A program made the translations under genes and the position numbers. The notes below the pieces were generated by a model. That model made no database searches. It was not told the DNA's origin and worked only from the letters and a program-made list of their open reading frames with translations. From the NCBI GenBank assembly GCA_963575745.1, contig CAUYUJ010022437.1, forward strand, positions 631,823-680,780: DNA of 48,958 nucleotides. The letters are read 5' to 3'. Source of the stretch: Prorocentrum cordatum (Eukaryota > Sar > Dinophyceae > Prorocentrales > Prorocentraceae). Position 1 is the first letter of the stretch; the number at the start of each line of letters is the position of its first letter. Positions 15,905 to 26,924 of the stretch are shown here, one piece after another.

Positions 15905-17030
15905 ACGAGAGAAGCAGCAATGAGGCCACTGAAGGGCAACAGCGGGGCCACGCAGGGCAGCAATGGGGCCACGAGCGAGCGGGGGCCACGAAGGGCGTAT
16001 ACATGGGCCACCAAGGGCAGCAACGGGGCCACAATGGGCAGCGATGGGGGCCACTAAGGGCAGCAGCGGGGCCACGAAGGGCAGCAACGGGGCAACTGAG
16101 GGCATTGACGGGGCCACAGAGGGCAGCAAGGGGGCCGCAAGGAGCTGCGCTGGGGCCACGAAGGGCAGCAACGGGGCCACTGAGGGCGCAAGCGACAGGG
16201 GGCCACGAAGGACAGCGTCTGGGCCACTGAGGGCAGCAGCGGGACCACAATGGGCAGCGGGGGGGGGCACAAGAAGCTGCGCTGGGGCAACGAAGGTCAG
16301 CAATGGGGCCACTGAGGGCACGAGCGACTGGGGGCCACGACGGGCGAACAGATGGGCCACAAAGGGCAACGAGGCGGGGGGCACACGGGGCTACACTGGG
16401 GCCACGAAGGGCAGCAATGGGGACACCAAGGGCACGAGCGACTGGGGGCCACGAAGGGCGTATATATGGGCCACAAGTGGCAGCGAGGGGGCCACTGAGG
16501 GCAGCAGCGGGGCCACGAAGGGCAGCAGTGGGGTCACTGAGCGTACGAGCGACTGGGGGCCACGAAAGGCGCATATATGGGCCACAAAGGGCCTACGCCA
16601 GGGCAACGAAGGTCAGCAATGGGGCCACTGAGGGCACAAGCGACTGGGGGCCACGAAGGGCGAATAGATGGGCCACAAAGGGCAACGAGGGGGCCACTGA
16701 GAGCAGCGGGGGGGAAGTCACACGGGGCTACACTGGGGCCACGAAGGGCAGCAATGGGGCCACTGAGGGCACGAGCGACTGGGGGCCACGAAGGGCGTAT
16801 ACATGGGCCACACAGGGCAGCGAGGGGGCCACTGCGGGCAGCAGCGGGGCCACGAAGGGCAGCAGTGGGGCCACTGAGCGTGCGAGCGACTAGGGGCCAC
16901 GAAAGGCGCATATATGGGCCACAAAGGGCAGCGAGGGGCCACTGAGGGCAGCAGCGGGGCCACGAAGGGCAGCGACTGGGCCACACGGGGAGGAGCCACG
17001 GAGGGCAGCAATGAGGCACAGATGGCGCGA
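15905..17030 (+). repeat. GGGGCCACGAAGGGCAGC minisatellite with higher-order structure
   Basis: Units of about 18-33 bp ('ggggccacgaagggcagc', with variants 'actgagggca' and 'gtatacatgggccac'). Groups of units recur: 'gggctacactggggccacgaagggcagcaatgggg' near 16389 and 16729 implies a higher-order period of about 340 bp. Many unit lengths are multiples of three, which keeps frames open on both strands; the apparent proteins are Gly/Ala/Thr-rich or Pro/Ser/Leu-rich repeats and not credible genes. Confidence 0.9.
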
Positions 17031-17044
17031 GCGAGCATGGGGCA

Positions 17045-17480
17045 CGAAGGGTATGACCCTGACGGGCGGGCCGAGCGGGCGGATCGATCGTGAGTTCTGC
17101 GTGATTAGCCAAGAAGTTTCCAGCGAGAGAGCGAATAGTAAACGAATTGGAGGAAGTCCCCAGCGAACGCGCGATTCCTGAATGGCAAGAGCGCGGCGCC
17201 TGAGTAAATTGCGAGGAAGTCTCATGCGGGAGCGCGATTCTTGAGTCAATTGCGAGGAAGTGTCAAGCGGGAGCGGGGGACCAGAGTAATTTTCGAGGAA
17301 ATATCACGCGGGAGCCGCTGTTGTTGTAAAGCAGGGGCCAGGGGCATAGTTTGAGGAGAAAGACTGTCCCTGATAGAAAACCGGGTGCGAGCGCCGGGAG
17401 GGGCACTTCAATTGAAATAATAAAATGTGCACCGGAGGGGGGATCCACAATAATTATTCTTCAGTAACGAGAGTTCAACG

Positions 17481-17529
<49 letters not shown>

Positions 17530-17530
17530 A
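17045..17530 (+). repeat. Composite dispersed repeat, copy 3 (modules C-D-E and CAA tail)
   Basis: 'ccctgacgggcgggccgagcggg...gtgattagccaagaa', D lines with 'gaggaagtctcatgcgggagcgcgattc', E with 'gccgctgttgttgtaaagcaggggccagggg' and 'cttcaattgaaataataaaatgtgcacc', then 'caataattattcttcagtaacgagagttcaac' and a CAA array (17478-17530). Confidence 0.8.
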
Positions 17531-17559
17531 GATGACACGAACAACTACAACAACAAACA

Positions 17560-18870
17560 AGTTCATTTTGATCGCTCTTATCTGCTCGCGTGCCTTCAAC
17601 ACGTCTATCCCGAACCCTCGATACCCGCCATCTTCGTCTTCGATTGTACCCCCTTAGGGCTATAGAGAAGGAAAAACGGATGGAAGGACGGAACAAGGGC
17701 AGACAGTCTGATGGAGCAGGGCAGCGAGGGGGCCACGACGGGCGACAGCAGGGCCACGAAGGGCATGCACATGGGGCCGCGACGGACACGAACGAACGGG
17801 AGCCAAAAAGAGCATACATATATGGGACCAGAAAAGGCGACAGCGGCGCCAGGAAGGACAGTGATGGAGCCACGAAGGGCAGCGAGGGGGCCGCGAAGGG
17901 CGACAGCGGGGCCACGAAGGGCAGAAACGGGGCCACGAAGGGCGCGAACGAACGGGGGCCACGAAGGGCATACGTATATGGGGCCGCAGAGGGCAAGGCT
18001 GGGGCCACTGAGGACAGAAACGGGGCCACGAAGGGCAGCGAGGGGGCCGCGCAGGGCGACAGCGGGGCCACGAAGAACATGCAGATGGGGCCACGACGGG
18101 AGCGAACGAGCGGGGGTCACGAAGGGCATACATATATGGTGCCAGAAAAGGCGACAGCGGGACCATTGAGGGCAGCAAAGGGGCCACGAAGGGCAGCGAG
18201 GTGGCCACAAAGGGCGACAGCGGGGCCACGAGGGCATGCAGACGGGGCCACGACGGGAGCCAACGAGCGGGGGTCACAAAGAGCATACATATATGGTGCC
18301 AGAAAAGACGACAACGGGACCACTGAGGGCAGCAAAGGGGCCACGAAGGGCAGCGAGGTGGCCACAAAGCGCGACAGCAGGGCCACGAGGGCATGCAGAT
18401 GGGGCCACGACGCGCGCGAGCGAGCAGGGGCCACGAAGAGCCTTCGTAAATGAGGCCACAGAGGGCGACAGCGGGGCCACTTGAGGGCAGCAAAGGAGCC
18501 AGGAAGGGCAGCGAGAGGGCCACGAAGGGCCACAGCGGGGCCTCGAAGGGCATGCAGATGGGGCCACGACGGGCGCGTGCGAGCGGGTGCCACGAAGGGC
18601 ATAGAATGCGGGGCCACAAATGGCAGCGACGGGGCCAATAAGGGCAGCAACGGGGCCACGAAGGGCAGCGAGCGAAAGCGACCGCGGAACCGGTACGGGC
18701 AACGAGGGGCATCGAAGGCGGGCGAAGGGCATCGAGCGGCGACTGCAATCCCTAACGGGGTGGTCGGGCGGGCAGGCCCCGACGGGCGAGTCGAGCGGGC
18801 GGGTCGTTGAAGCGTGAGTCCTGCTTGGATCGCCAAGAAATATTTAGCGGGAGCGCGACTCCCAAGTAAA
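17560..18870 (+). repeat. Composite dispersed repeat, copy 4 (modules A-B-C-D)
   Basis: Module A (17565-17690) is followed by about 1 kb of module B minisatellite ('ggggccacgaagggcagcgag', 'gcatacatatatgg', 17705-18730), then C ('ccccgacgggcgagtcgagcggg', 18776) and the start of D. This is the order A-B-C-D also seen at 650-1290, with B greatly expanded. Confidence 0.8.
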
Positions 18871-19515
18871 TCCGCCGACCCTGTGTCGGCGTGTGTGAGG
18901 GGCTTGTCCGTTCCCGTCGTTCGTTCGTCGTCGTCTCCGTCGTCTCCTGTCCCTGCGCCCACCCTTTCCCTGGGCCAGTCGTCTCCTGTCCCTGCGCTCC
19001 CCCTTTCCCTGGGCCCGTCTCCCCTCCTCCCCTTTCTCCATCTTCCCTGGGCCCGTCGCCGCTCCCCGCCCCCCGCTTTTCCCAGGACCTCCCCCTCAAG
19101 AGCAACGTTGTCATTGAGTCGAAGGGAAGCCCCTTCCCTTCGATCCCTTCCCTGCCGGGGGGGGGTCCCGCGTCAGATACGACTCCCCCCCTGGGGGTCC
19201 CGGGGCCCACACAAAGCCTCAGACGGGCCAAGAGCCGAGGTATTCTACCACGCCCTCTCCTCCCTTCCCCCTCCTCCCTCCACCCTCATCTCTCCTCTTT
19301 CCTCTGTCCCCCTCCATAACCGAACCGGCCTCCTGAACGCTCGGCCACGGGACACCCCAGGACCCAGAATTCCGAGGTCCCCGGGACCCTCCAGGACCCA
19401 GCCCCGAGGACCTTCTCCCAGGACCCAACACCAGGAACCAGCCTCTCAAAAAGTCCAGGACTCCCAGGCCCCAGGCCCTGCTCGCCTCGTCCTGCTCCTA
19501 TTCATTTCCCCCTCT
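18871..19515. other. GC-rich spacer with short tandem repeat and perfect hairpin
   Basis: 18940-19020 repeats 'tcgtctcctgtccctgcg...ccctttccctgggcc'. At 19119-19143, TCGAAGGGAAG-CCC-CTTCCCTTCGA is a perfect 11-bp stem with a 3-base loop. One long plus-strand ORF crosses the region, but it ends in the TCC array and has no recognisable domain, so I do not call a gene. Confidence 0.5.
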
Positions 19516-19740
19516 CCTCCTCCCTCCTCCTCCTCCTGCTCCTTCTCCTCCTCCTCCTCCTCCTCCGCCTCCTCCTCATCCCTCATCCCCTCCTCCTCCT
19601 CCTCCTCTCCTCCTCCTCCTCCTCCTCCTCCTCCTCCTCCTCCTCCTCCCTCCTCCTCCTCCTCCTCCTCCTCCTCCTCCTCCGCCTCCTCCTCCTCCTC
19701 TTCCTCATCCTCCTGTTCCCCTCCTCCTCCCCCCTCCTGC
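19516..19740. repeat. (TCC)n microsatellite
   Basis: Mostly pure CTC/TCC units with a few CTG and CAT variants. The Glu- or Ser-rich ORFs here are artefacts. Confidence 0.95.
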
Positions 19741-19854
19741 TCCCTGAAGTCATCCGCCTCCTGATCCTCAACGTCCTTGTCCTGCTCGTCGTATCCGTCT
19801 GCAGGGTCGGCGGCACCGACCGTAAGGCCTTCGCAATCATGAGTGCCGAGGAGC

Positions 19855-20202
19855 GGCATCTGAATAAGTTGTAAGGAAATCTCAGGCAAGAGCGCGATTC
19901 CTCAGTAAATCTCAAGGAAGCCTCAAGCGAAAGCTTGATTTTTCAATATATTGTGAGGAAACAGGACGGAGCCGTTGTTGTTGTAACTCAGGGGCCAGGG
20001 GCGCAGTCTGACGCTCAAGACCTTCCCTGACAAAAAAAGAGTGCGACCCCTGGGAAAGACATTTTACCTGAAGAATACCGTGTGCACCAGGCGGAGAGGA
20101 CCAAGCATACTTATTCTTCAGTGATGAGAACTCAACAACAGAAGCAACAACAACAATAACAAAAACACCGCAACAACTATAACCACAACCACAACAACAA
20201 AC

Positions 20203-20251
<49 letters not shown>

Positions 20252-20260
20252 CCACAACCA

Positions 20261-20291
<31 letters not shown>

Positions 20292-20335
20292 TACTATAAC
20301 AAATACAATTGCAACTACAAGAACAACTGCAACAA
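19855..20335 (+). repeat. Composite dispersed repeat, copy 5 (modules D-E and CAA tail)
   Basis: 'gtaaggaaatctcaggcaagagcgcgattcc' (D), 'gccgttgttgttgtaactcaggggccagggg' (E), 'cttattcttcagtgatgagaactcaac', then a degenerate CAA array (20128-20335). Confidence 0.75.
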
Positions 20336-20339
20336 TAAG

Positions 20340-21038
20340 TTTAACACTGATCGCTCTTACCTGCCCGCGTGCTACTCAGTGCGTATATTCTGAACCCTCG
20401 ATACCCGCCCTCTTCGTCTTCGACCGTACCCCCTTAGGGGTATATCTTTCTTACCTGCAACATGTAGTTCGTCCAGCCCCTGAGGCAGGGGAAGAGAGGA
20501 CAAATGGAAGGAAGGGACAAGGGGGAGGGAGGAGGATGGAGCACGAGAGAGACTAGGAGGAGGGGGGCTAGGAGCAGAAAACACGTGGCAGAACCAGGCG
20601 GGCCTATCGGGCGGGTTGACCCTACCAGGCGGGTCGGGAAGGAGGGCCCAGGCGGCCAGGCCGAGCAGGCGGGTTGCTGAAGCGTGCGTCCTGCATGAAT
20701 CGCGAGAAAGTCTCGAGCGACAGCTCGATTCCCAAATCGATCGTGAGGAAGTCGAGGGCGCGGCGTCTGAAAAAATCGCGAGGAAATCCCACGCGAGAGC
20801 GCGATTCCTGAAAAAATTGTGAGGAAGTCCCGCGCGAGAGCGCGAGATGGGAATAAAATGTGAAGTAGGATCAGGAGGGAGCCGTTGTTGTTGCACGGGG
20901 CCCAACAACGCAGCTTGAGGAGGAAAACTGTCCCTGATAAGAAATAAGGGGGGCGAGCACCCAGAAGGGCAAATTGATTGAAAAAACACCCATGCTACCG
21001 GATGGGGGATCAACCAAAATTATTATTCGGTAATGAGA
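20340..21038 (+). repeat. Composite dispersed repeat, copy 6 (A-C-D-E)
   Basis: Module A with 'cgtacccccttaggggtatatc', then the same purine-rich stretch as 60-125, C ('gggttgctgaagcgtgcgtcctgcatg'), D lines and E ('gccgttgttgttgcacggggccc'). It ends 'ggtaatgagagttcgac', directly followed by TAC rather than AAC units. Confidence 0.8.
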
Positions 21039-21043
21039 GTTCG

Positions 21044-21140
<97 letters not shown>

Positions 21141-21228
21141 TAATAATAATAATAATAATAATACGACTACGACTACTACGGCTACGACTACGACTACGAC
21201 TACGACTACTACTACTACTACTACTACG

Positions 21229-21263
<35 letters not shown>

Positions 21264-21331
21264 AACTTATACTACTACTGCTGCTACTACTACTAGTACT
21301 ACCACTACTACTACTACTCACTACTACTACG

Positions 21332-21402
<71 letters not shown>

Positions 21403-21420
21403 AACTACAAGAACAACAAG
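21039..21420. repeat. (TAC)n microsatellite with TAA block
   Basis: TAC units with a TAA block near 21140-21163 and CGACTA variants, then AAGAACAAC units to about 21455. It starts right at the end of composite copy 6. Confidence 0.95.
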
Positions 21421-21455
21421 AACAACAAGAACACAAACAAAAACAAGAACAATAA

Positions 21456-22550
21456 CAAGAACATGCAGAATCCGCGCCGCGGAGTCCCACTTCAGCCACG
21501 CACCCAGGGACAGTGAATGACCGTTCGGCCCCCTTCAGTCTGATTTATGCGGTCTTCCCATCCTCGAACAAAAGAAACCTGCCGAGCCCTGGCCCCCCCC
21601 CCCGCACCTGGCGAGCTCCGCGCGACGACCCCAGATTTGTTGAGCATGTGCCACTCTCTCGCCCTCGAGCAGAGGAGGCACTGCCGAGACCCGCCCTCCC
21701 CCCCCCTTCTTTAGCTGCACATTTGCAATACAGTTGCCCCAAATCTATTGCACCATTACCTTTCAGCTGGACCAACAGTAGGATCACGAAGGCTTGCGCG
21801 GCTCCTGCGCCGATAAAGGGTTTTGTTGATGCCGTCCCTCCGGGGGCGGCGAAGAGGAGGCCTCGGAAGGGCGGGGTCAGCGCATCATGGGCCGAGGCAG
21901 GGGCGCGGACCGGGAGGACGTCAGGGGTCGTGTTGAAAGAAGGGGGGGGGCATGAGATCTGAGAGATCTGCAGTGGCCCTCTTGGACGCCGCCGGCCTCT
22001 CCTGCCCCCCGAGCAGCGGAGAGACCCACCGAGCCCATGGGGCGGAGAGCTCCTCCGACGCGCCCGCCCGGGCGCGCTCGCCGAGGCCTCCGGCACGGCG
22101 CCCGCGCGCGCGCGCGCCCGTGCTGCCGCGACGTGCTGCCGGAATAGAAGACAGAACAGCCACCGTCAGAGCAAGCGCCCCGACGAGCAAGACCCTTCAG
22201 TGAGCGCGCCCGAGGTAGGAAGCGAACAGGGCAGGGCTGGTCAGCAAACGTCTGGAGCCGTTCGGTGAACCGCCAATGGAGGGGGTCGGGGTGGTTTCTC
22301 CCTCCCTTGGCTGAAGTGGGACGCCGAGGGACACTCTAGTACTATGCACCCGCCTTAGAGGCGCACGTCCGAGCCGAACACATGGTAGAAACAGCCGGTG
22401 GCAGAGTGCTTCCCGAGCGGCATGGCCAGAAAGCGGCCGCCACGGAGCCTGTACTGTAAGACTTCTCGGCGCGCGCATCGCCACTGGAGGGGCGACGCGC
22501 ACATAGCATATGGCATGTTGCGGTGACGCCGATGAAGCGGCAGGCGCTGC
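21456..22550. other. GC-rich sequence, no gene recognised
   Basis: Short protein-like stretches occur on the minus strand (for example a hydrophobic run near 21740-21840 and one near 22140-22190), but none has a start, splice sites or a domain that I can defend. CpG-rich runs are common. Confidence 0.4.
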
Positions 22551-22772
22551 GACGCCGCGCCGACGCCGACGGCCTCGCCATCATTCCGCAGCACCGGCGC
22601 GCGCGGAGGCGTTGCGACGCGCCGCCTCCCGCGCGGCGCGAGCGCACGCGCGTGCGGAGGCGTTGCGACGCGCCGCCTCCCGCGCGGCGCGAGCGCACGC
22701 GCGCGTGCTCGTGGTGCCGCGACGTGCCGCCAGAAGCGACAGGAGCCACGACGCCGCGCCGACGCCGATGGC
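22551..22772 (+). repeat. 60-bp tandem duplication flanked by a direct repeat
   Basis: 'gcggaggcgttgcgacgcgccgcctcccgcgcggcgcgagcgcac' occurs twice at exactly 60-bp spacing (from about 22611 and 22657 onward). The pair is bracketed by 'gacgccgcgccgacgccga' at 22551 and 22749. 'ccgcgacgtgcygcc' is shared with 22128. Extremely CpG-rich. Confidence 0.7.
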
Positions 22773-23465
22773 CCTCCACATTCCACATCTACGGAGCCAC
22801 GATTCTTTCACAGCGTGGGCCCCAAGTGGTCTGGACATTCTCCCTGGGATCGACCTCTCGTCCCGAGCCGTTTTGGGGGGCTGTCCTGGGGCCCTGCACT
22901 TGGCCCCCCGAGGCTAAAAATTCCCCCCAAACCCTCCGTCCCGATCCCTGCGAAGCGGGAGAGGAGGTCTGGGATCACCGCGCATTGACGGCGCGCCCCA
23001 CGGGGTGTCGCGCGAGGGGGCGGCACTGTGAGAAGCCCGAGGAGCCCACCGAGGCGCCCGAGAGGCCTCAGGAGTCCTTCGGAGCCTTCTGAGATGGACC
23101 CCGCATCCTAAGCAGCCCGCCGCCTCCTCAGACGGCCGCGCCCCCCCCCGCCGCGTCACGACCGTGGACCCCGCCAAGCATCGCAACCCTGGACGGCCGC
23201 CAAGCGTCGACGCCGGCGCCCCCCCCACGAGGCGGCTCCCCAATCACGAGGGGCCCCGGGCGTCCTCTCGGCGCGTGCTCGGCCGATCTTGTCCAGCCTG
23301 TCTCTTCTGCAGAGCAGCGGCGCGCGGAGCGGGCCGGGATGCAGCCAGCCCCGGGCACGCTGCGCACGCCGACACTGACCCCGCTCGGGGGGGCGAGTGG
23401 TGGAGCAGCACAAACTTCTGCGTCGCAGGCTGAGCAGAGTGTTGCGCTGGCGATGAAGCGTTGGA
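22773..23465. other. GC-rich sequence, no gene recognised
   Basis: Pro/Ala/Arg-rich frames are open on both strands, as expected from base composition. No motif or family is recognisable. Confidence 0.4.
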
Positions 23466-23471
23466 TGAAAA

Positions 23472-23527
<56 letters not shown>
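23466..23527. repeat. (CA)n microsatellite
   Basis: CA units with one interruption, then A-rich and GT-rich sequence (23528-23592), so both CA and TG runs lie on the same strand. Confidence 0.95.
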
Positions 23528-23532
<5 letters not shown>

Positions 23533-23724
23533 AAAGAACACACACACAAAACAACAACAAACAAAAAAACTGTGTGTGTTTGTGTGTGTGGTTTTCCCAC
23601 AGTGTTTTTTCCAATCCAGCGCGAGTTCGGCCACCATGCAGAGAGGGGTAGAAGGAGCCCAGCGCCGGGGGGAGGGAGAGGGAAGCCGGGCCCGCGGAGC
23701 AACACTGACAGAAGCACAAACTTT

Positions 23725-23828
23725 CGGAGGTCCGCGCGGATTTCTTGGATCGGCGCTGGACCCCCCTCCTTGGTGCGCGGAGCGCGCCAAAAGCGGCCGC
23801 AAATCCAGGAAGTCCGCGCGGACCTCCG
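23725..23828. repeat. 26-bp inverted repeat
   Basis: CGGAGGTCCGCGCGG at 23725 and its inverse CCGCGCGGACCTCCG at 23814 extend to 26-bp arms (23725-23750, 23803-23828) with two mismatches and a 52-base loop. Each arm also contains the self-palindrome TCCGCGCGGA. It may be a small foldback insertion; no target duplication is obvious. Confidence 0.7.
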
Positions 23829-24880
23829 ATAATTGATGCTTGTGTCACACGCCGTTCTCCTTCTTGGAGCAAGGGGCCCTGTTGGAAACGAGTCCTGGAT
23901 CCTGAGGTTATTCCCAGAACCAGCTTCTCGTCCCGAGTCACTTCTTGGCGGTCACTGGAGCCTTGGGCAAGGACGGTGGAAGACGAGGAAACAAACCAAA
24001 AAAAGCTCGAGCACGTGTTGCCTTTAATTTTCCTCCACGGCCCCTCTCGGAAAGAGCGGAATGGCAAAAAGAGAAGGGGTAGCGCTTCAGCTCACATAGC
24101 TGGTTTTCCCTGGCTCCTCCCGGCGCCAGAGGCACTAATGTATCGAGGAAAGCGCCTGGCGACGGTGACGAAACCAGCCGCAACAGTTTTCGCAGCCCCC
24201 CTTTCCCGATCTCCCCCCCTTCGTCCGACACGACCCTCTTTGCTTCGTGGCGGCCTGCTTGCCAACAAGCGCACTGCCACCGATGATCGTTCGGCGCAGG
24301 AGGCCTCGTGTGGAGCTCTTCAGTACTGTAGAAATGGCGCTGGTATAGGCACCATGCTGAACCAGAAGCCCGACGAAGAGCGAGCAGAGGCAGGCGGGCA
24401 TCTTCGTGCCCCAGCCGCGACTTGCTCGCGTCAGCTTCCGCCAGCCTTCCGTCGAGCCTCCGCCAGCGGAGCCGCCAGGGCTTGACGTGCACCAGCCTCT
24501 GCGAACACTCCGCGAGCCCCAGGCCGACAGGCGGGTGCCAGCCCCGAGGTTTCGATGGCGAGGCCGCCACTGGAGCGCCTCAGGTACGCAGCAGGCACCT
24601 CTCCACCACAGCCACGCCTGGCCCTAGGACGATAAACCCTCCTGGCCTCGGCCAGGAGGGCGCGTGCACCATGCCAGAGCACAGGATGGCCCTCTCCAGG
24701 CATGGTGGAGGCAGATGGTTGCTCACTGCGTACTTCGCACCAGCTGGAGGGGCGCTGCTCAAAAAGTCATCCCCAGACCTCCCAGACGCCATCCTGACCA
24801 GCTGTTCGGGTGCGCCCTACCGCGCCCGCAACCAAAAAAACAAAAAGTGAGCCAGTGTGGACCCCAATCAGTGAGTAATT
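23829..24880. other. GC-moderate sequence, possible but unproven exons
   Basis: Minus-strand frames near 24270-24400 and 24590-24790 read as non-repetitive, mixed-composition peptide. I cannot join them with credible splice sites or name a family, so no CDS is called. A perfect 11-bp hairpin lies at 24637-24660. Confidence 0.3.
24637..24660. other. Perfect 11-bp hairpin with 2-base loop
   Basis: CCCTCCTGGCC-TC-GGCCAGGAGGG. It is not followed by a T run, so a terminator reading is not supported. Confidence 0.7.
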
Positions 24881-25480
24881 GCACTGTTGAGCTGAAAGCT
24901 ATACGGTGCAAGTTATGCGGTGTGAGATATGTGGTCTGCGTGGTGCAAGCTGGTGGAGAAGTTATGTGGTGCAACCTATGGTATGTAAGCTATGTTATGT
25001 ACGCCATGCAATGTGAGCTGTGCAGTGGAAGAAATGTAGTGTGCGCTAGGTGGTACAAGCTATGCAGTGTAAGCTATGTGGTGTGAGCTATGCAGTGGAA
25101 GCTATGTGGTGTGACCTCGGCGGTGTAAGCTATGTGGTGTGGGCTATGTTGTGCAAGATGTGTAAGATATGCTGCTGTGGAAGAGGGAGGAGAGCGGAGA
25201 GCAGCCACGGAGCTCCGATGGACCCGCCACGACTCGGTTGCAGCTCGCTGCAGGCGCCGGCGGGGGCGGACAACTCCTGCCCCCCCCCCGCAAGACTGTG
25301 ACGCTGTATGTCGCTTAAGAGATGTGGTGCGAGCTATGTGAAGTAAGCTGTGATGTGAGCTATGTCGCTTAAGATATGCGGTGTGAGCTATGCGGCGTGA
25401 GCTGTGTGAAGTCAGCTGCGGTGTGTGAGCTTTGCGCTGCAAGCTGCGCGGTGCGAGCTCTGCGGCGCAACCCACGCGGC
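24880..25480 (+). repeat. Degenerate AGCTATGTGGTGTG minisatellite
   Basis: Units of about 13-16 bp ('aagctatgtggtgtg', 'gagctatgcagtg', 'gcaagctg') in two stretches (24880-25170, 25310-25480) separated by GC-rich sequence. The inverse family occurs at 47835-48185. Confidence 0.8.
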
Positions 25481-25665
25481 GCCAGCGGAGCGCCCCCGCA
25501 ACACAGCGACCCCGCGGCGCCCACGCGGCGCCCACGAGGCGCCCACGAGCGGGCACGGGCGCGAGCGCGGCGAAGCCTCGGGGAGCCCACCCGGCACGCG
25601 GGGCGACCACGAGGCGCCACGCAGCGCGCACGGGCGCGAACGCGGCGCGGAGCGGGACGGGCAAG
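25481..25665 (+). repeat. GGCGCCCACGAG minisatellite
   Basis: 11- to 12-bp units 'ggcgcccacgcggcgcccacgag', then degenerate 'gcgaccacgaggcgccac'. It directly follows the AGCTATGTGGTG repeat. The same pair in the same relative order but inverted lies at 47590-48185. Confidence 0.75.
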
Positions 25666-26097
25666 CACCCCGAAGTGCAGACACTGCTTGGGGAGATGGG
25701 TGTCGCCGCCGCGTCGGGGCGGCGCGAGCACTCCTCGAGCTCCTGCGCCAACCGCTTGTAGCGCTCGTGGCGGGCGCTGACGATGGTGTTGGGCGACTCC
25801 TTGTCCTCACAGGCTTGACGACTCTTCTCCGATCGGCATCTGGAGCAGGGCTGGATAAAGCTCTGAAGATCGACGCACTTTGAGGTAAGTCCAGATAGAC
25901 CCAGGTAAATCTAGAGACAGCCAGATGAGCCTGGAGAATCCGTGGAGGCTCCTGCGCGACTGGAGGGACAGAAGAAATCGCCAAGCCCTTGGAGATACTG
26001 GCGCTGTCCTGCAATCACGGCTCCGCCGACAAGAAGAAGCGATGTGAGAGGGAGCGCCAAGAAGCTGAAGAGGGAAGCATAGCTGCTGCTGCTGCAG
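25666..26097. other. Unique-looking sequence, no gene recognised
   Basis: Mixed composition with short overlapping frames on both strands. 'ccagatagacccaggtaaatctagagacagccagatgagcc' is a weak internal repeat. Nothing supports a CDS. Confidence 0.35.
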
Positions 26098-26634
26098 CAG
26101 CTCCTCCTCCTCCTCCTCCTCCTCCCACCTCCTCCCCTCTTCCCTCTCCTCCTCCTCCTCTGCCACCGCCTCCGACCCCCTCCTCCTCGCCGAGGGACGA
26201 AGGCCGGAGTCTGCGAAAGCTTGGACCCTCCGGAGGCCTCCGGAGGCCTCCCGAGAGGCCGAGCTCCCAGGGCGCGGCGCGCGGGGGCCGCGCGCCGAGC
26301 TCGCGAGCGGCGGGTCCCGAGGGCACCCAGCCGCACGGCGGCCAGGAGAGGCGGGGGGCCACGCGCGAGTGTCCGGGCCTCGCCCGGTGCTGGCCGCCTC
26401 AATCTTCTTGCCGTGGTGACATCTATTATTCTTACCCTTGGCACTACGATTCCTGCTTACCCTAAGCATTATGATTATCCTCATCCTCCTCCTCCTCCTC
26501 CTCCTCCTCCTCCTCCTCCTCCCCTTCCCCCTCCTGTCCCTCCGCCCCTTCCTCCTCCTCCTACTCCTCCTCCTCCTCATCATCATCATCATCATCATCA
26601 TCCTCATCAGCAGCATCATCAGCATCATCAGGAG

Positions 26635-26733
<99 letters not shown>

Positions 26734-26735
26734 AT
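26098..26735. repeat. (TCC)n and (CAT)n arrays with GC-rich interruption
   Basis: TCC-type at 26098-26200 and 26470-26580; long CAT run at 26577-26733. The 26200-26450 interval is GC-rich ('cctccggaggcctccggaggcctcc') without a gene. His-, Met- or Pro-rich ORFs are artefacts. Confidence 0.95.
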
Positions 26736-26924
26736 GTATCATCCTTCTGGTCCTTCCCCTCCTCACCCTCCTCACCCCGTCCTCCTGCCCCCCGACCCCA
26801 TCATCTTCCTCCCCCCTCCTTTTCTTTCTCCCCCTGACCTCCTCATTTCCCTGTAGCGCACCAAATACCCCTTGAGCCTGTCAGGACCCCCATGGGACCA
26901 AAAGAATCCTCCTCATCATCCTCC

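Noticed and set aside
18814-19764. 316-codon plus-strand frame
   Set aside because: It starts in a composite repeat, crosses GC-rich repeats and ends in a Ser-rich TCC array. No domain is visible and the frame follows base composition.
22355-24790. Possible multi-exon gene on the minus strand
   Set aside because: Several stretches (near 24590-24790, 24270-24400 and 22355-22460) read like protein, some hydrophobic, but I could not join them with consistent phases or recognise a family. RNA-seq would decide.
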